A stretch of DNA of 22,127 nucleotides. Origin: Mnemiopsis leidyi (taxonomy: Eukaryota; Ctenophora; Tentaculata; Lobata; Bolinopsidae). Position numbers and translations under genes: made by a program. The notes under the pieces are model-generated. The model was not told the DNA's origin, did no database searches, and saw only the letters and a list, made by a program, of their open reading frames with translations. Location: positions 175,594 through 197,720 of the forward strand of contig JH153611.1 in NCBI GenBank assembly GCA_000226015.1, in the 5' to 3' direction. Of this stretch, positions 19,545 to 22,127 are shown in pieces; within the stretch, counting starts at the first letter, position 1, and each line of letters begins with the position of its first letter.

Positions 19545-21115
19545 AGGGAGATGTACTGGATTTTTTCAATTGTGGATAAATGAAAACTGGAAACAAGGGA
19601 CTTGTTGTTATTACAAAAGATTTGATTTTTGGATATTATTGGCATGTTAGATGTTGTTTGGTAGCAGTGCTTAATTCGTTAACCAGTTTGCTGCTTGCTA
19701 GAAAGTTTCTTTAATTTTGATTTGTGTTGAAACAAGTAAACATTTCTTTTTTGACAATGTTATGAAATTTGTGTTAAGTTTTTCAAATGAATTGTTAAGG
19801 TAATCGGTAAGTTGATGCAATTTCTCGTTTTTATGTATGATGCACGTTTCTGTTTCTATTGTCATGTTGTAATTTATTTCGTCAGAGTTTTTAATCGAAA
19901 TGCTGTATCTTTTTTTGGAGTACAGTTACTCAAAATAACTTATCCTAAAATAATGTATCATTATAATTTATGCATATTTATTACGTATTGCGGAAAAACG
20001 AGAAACACATTACGCCTTATATTCGTTACTTAAACTGTTAACATATAACAGAATTTAGAGTACAACAATTAGAGTTTAAAGTTCAAAGTTTCAGGTTGGA
20101 CTATACATCTGTTTTCCAAGTTGGACGTGAAGTCACAGCACAGAGCTAGCGACGTTTCAGTGTTCAGTTGGGTATAGAGTATACACAGACTTACCTAACA
20201 CGTCACTTTTTACACCGTAACTTAGGCTTTATCATGTAGATATAGACTTTCGTGTAGGTAGGTTGTGAGAAAGGGAAAAATTCGAATTACTAAACTCAGT
20301 TCTAAGAATTAATCCACCTAGCACCATCCTTTAGTTCTCTACCAATTATCAGAATTATCTCTTAATAATATCTTAATATGCTATTGCTACCGTTAGTAAT
20401 GGTTGGTGATAGCGATAATAATGCAAAGACCTTAATGAAGTTAATCTAATCAAATTAATTTGTGTCGTTGAGATAACCAATCAATTGATCTAGAAAATTG
20501 AGAAGTACATAACTTTCTTCCCCGCTCTCTAAATCGTCCTGTTTAATGTTTAACTCTCTTCTGAATCTACATTCCACAAGAATGAATTCCATTTTTTCAG
20601 TTGCTTGTGTTTTCAAAATTGACATCTCACATTACAAATATTCGATTCCTGCTTGTAGGAAGTGACTCGTGCTTTCTTATCTCTGACATTTGAGACGGAT
20701 TTGGATTACTTACGGAACACGGAGCTTCCATGTTATTGTCTAATGATATCCTTCCTGCCCCATTATCATTCTAATCATGCATCACAATTCACTATTCACT
20801 TGAAACTATTTCTTTGATTTAGAATTTTCAAACACCTTATCAGCCACAGTTTTGTGGTTGTGATACTTCTCCATAAATTTACCATGTAGTGATATAATCA
20901 ACATTTCTTAGTTCAGTTTGCTAAGTGTTTGGATTTGTTACTGTATAAACCTCACTCACGTACCTAAAGTGCGTTGTTAGTTGTTTATCAGATGCATGCT
21001 GTTCACGCTCTTCACACTCTTCATCCAAACTCATGGGCGGCTTCCCGGTCGCTGCTAGATCTAAGTCCCGTTTCCTGATAACTTGGTTACTAACTCCGGT
21101 TTCCCATTTGTTCAG
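19545..21115. other. Intergenic sequence between the tandem transporter genes
   Basis: AT-rich. The first few hundred bases should hold the 3'UTR of the upstream gene, but I see no perfect AATAAA soon after the stop. ORFs at 19462-19650 and 19812-20033 have no protein-like features. The stretch ends in CCCATTTGTTCAG (21103-21115), an acceptor directly before the paralogue's ATG. No repeats or RNA genes recognised. Confidence 0.5.

Positions 21116-22127
<1,012 letters not shown>

Overview
The window is animal nuclear DNA, most likely from an invertebrate. The genes have several short GT-AG introns in an AT-rich background. The proteins are metazoan types: an MFSD11/UNC93-like membrane protein and a 12-finger C2H2 protein. 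The repeats include a decayed Penelope-like retroelement, a pogo/Tigger-like MITE and many minisatellites. I cannot name the species. A cnidarian, sponge, placozoan or lophotrochozoan would all fit.

Layout. Positions 1-5990 hold no gene I can support. They contain a 14-bp array (1-245), a 39-bp array (838-1107), a compound repeat (about 3400-3608) and a GC-richer unexplained block (about 3609-3850). A small minus-strand gene of unknown function is at 5998-6471, with a tiny upstream ORF. A MITE with 24-bp inverted ends is at 7403-7947, followed by a possible LINE/SINE tail. A CpG-rich block of nested direct and inverted repeats lies at about 9117-10330. A broken Penelope-like element (YVDD reverse transcriptase, GIY-YIG endonuclease) is on the minus strand at about 10645-11770. 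A zinc finger gene is at 12400-14232. A complete 10-exon MFSD11/UNC93-like gene is at 15008-19544, and the first three exons of a tandem paralogue start at 21116.

The most unusual feature is in the introns of the two transporter genes. In five of the eleven visible introns a tandem repeat touches or comes within a few bases of a splice site, and in several the repeat copies the splice signal itself. Intron 9 of the complete gene has ten units that each begin with GT and end with AG, and that repeat the true acceptor plus the first 11 bases of exon 10. Intron 5 carries a 1.2-kb array with dozens of copies of TACTAAC, the ideal branch-point sequence, running up to the acceptor. Intron 4 has a 19-bp array phased from its donor. 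In the paralogue, repeats start at the donors of introns 1 and 3.

All four protein genes also have a 3' splice-site-like sequence at or just before the start codon, and in both transporter genes it directly touches the ATG. This fits either a 5'UTR intron or spliced-leader trans-splicing.
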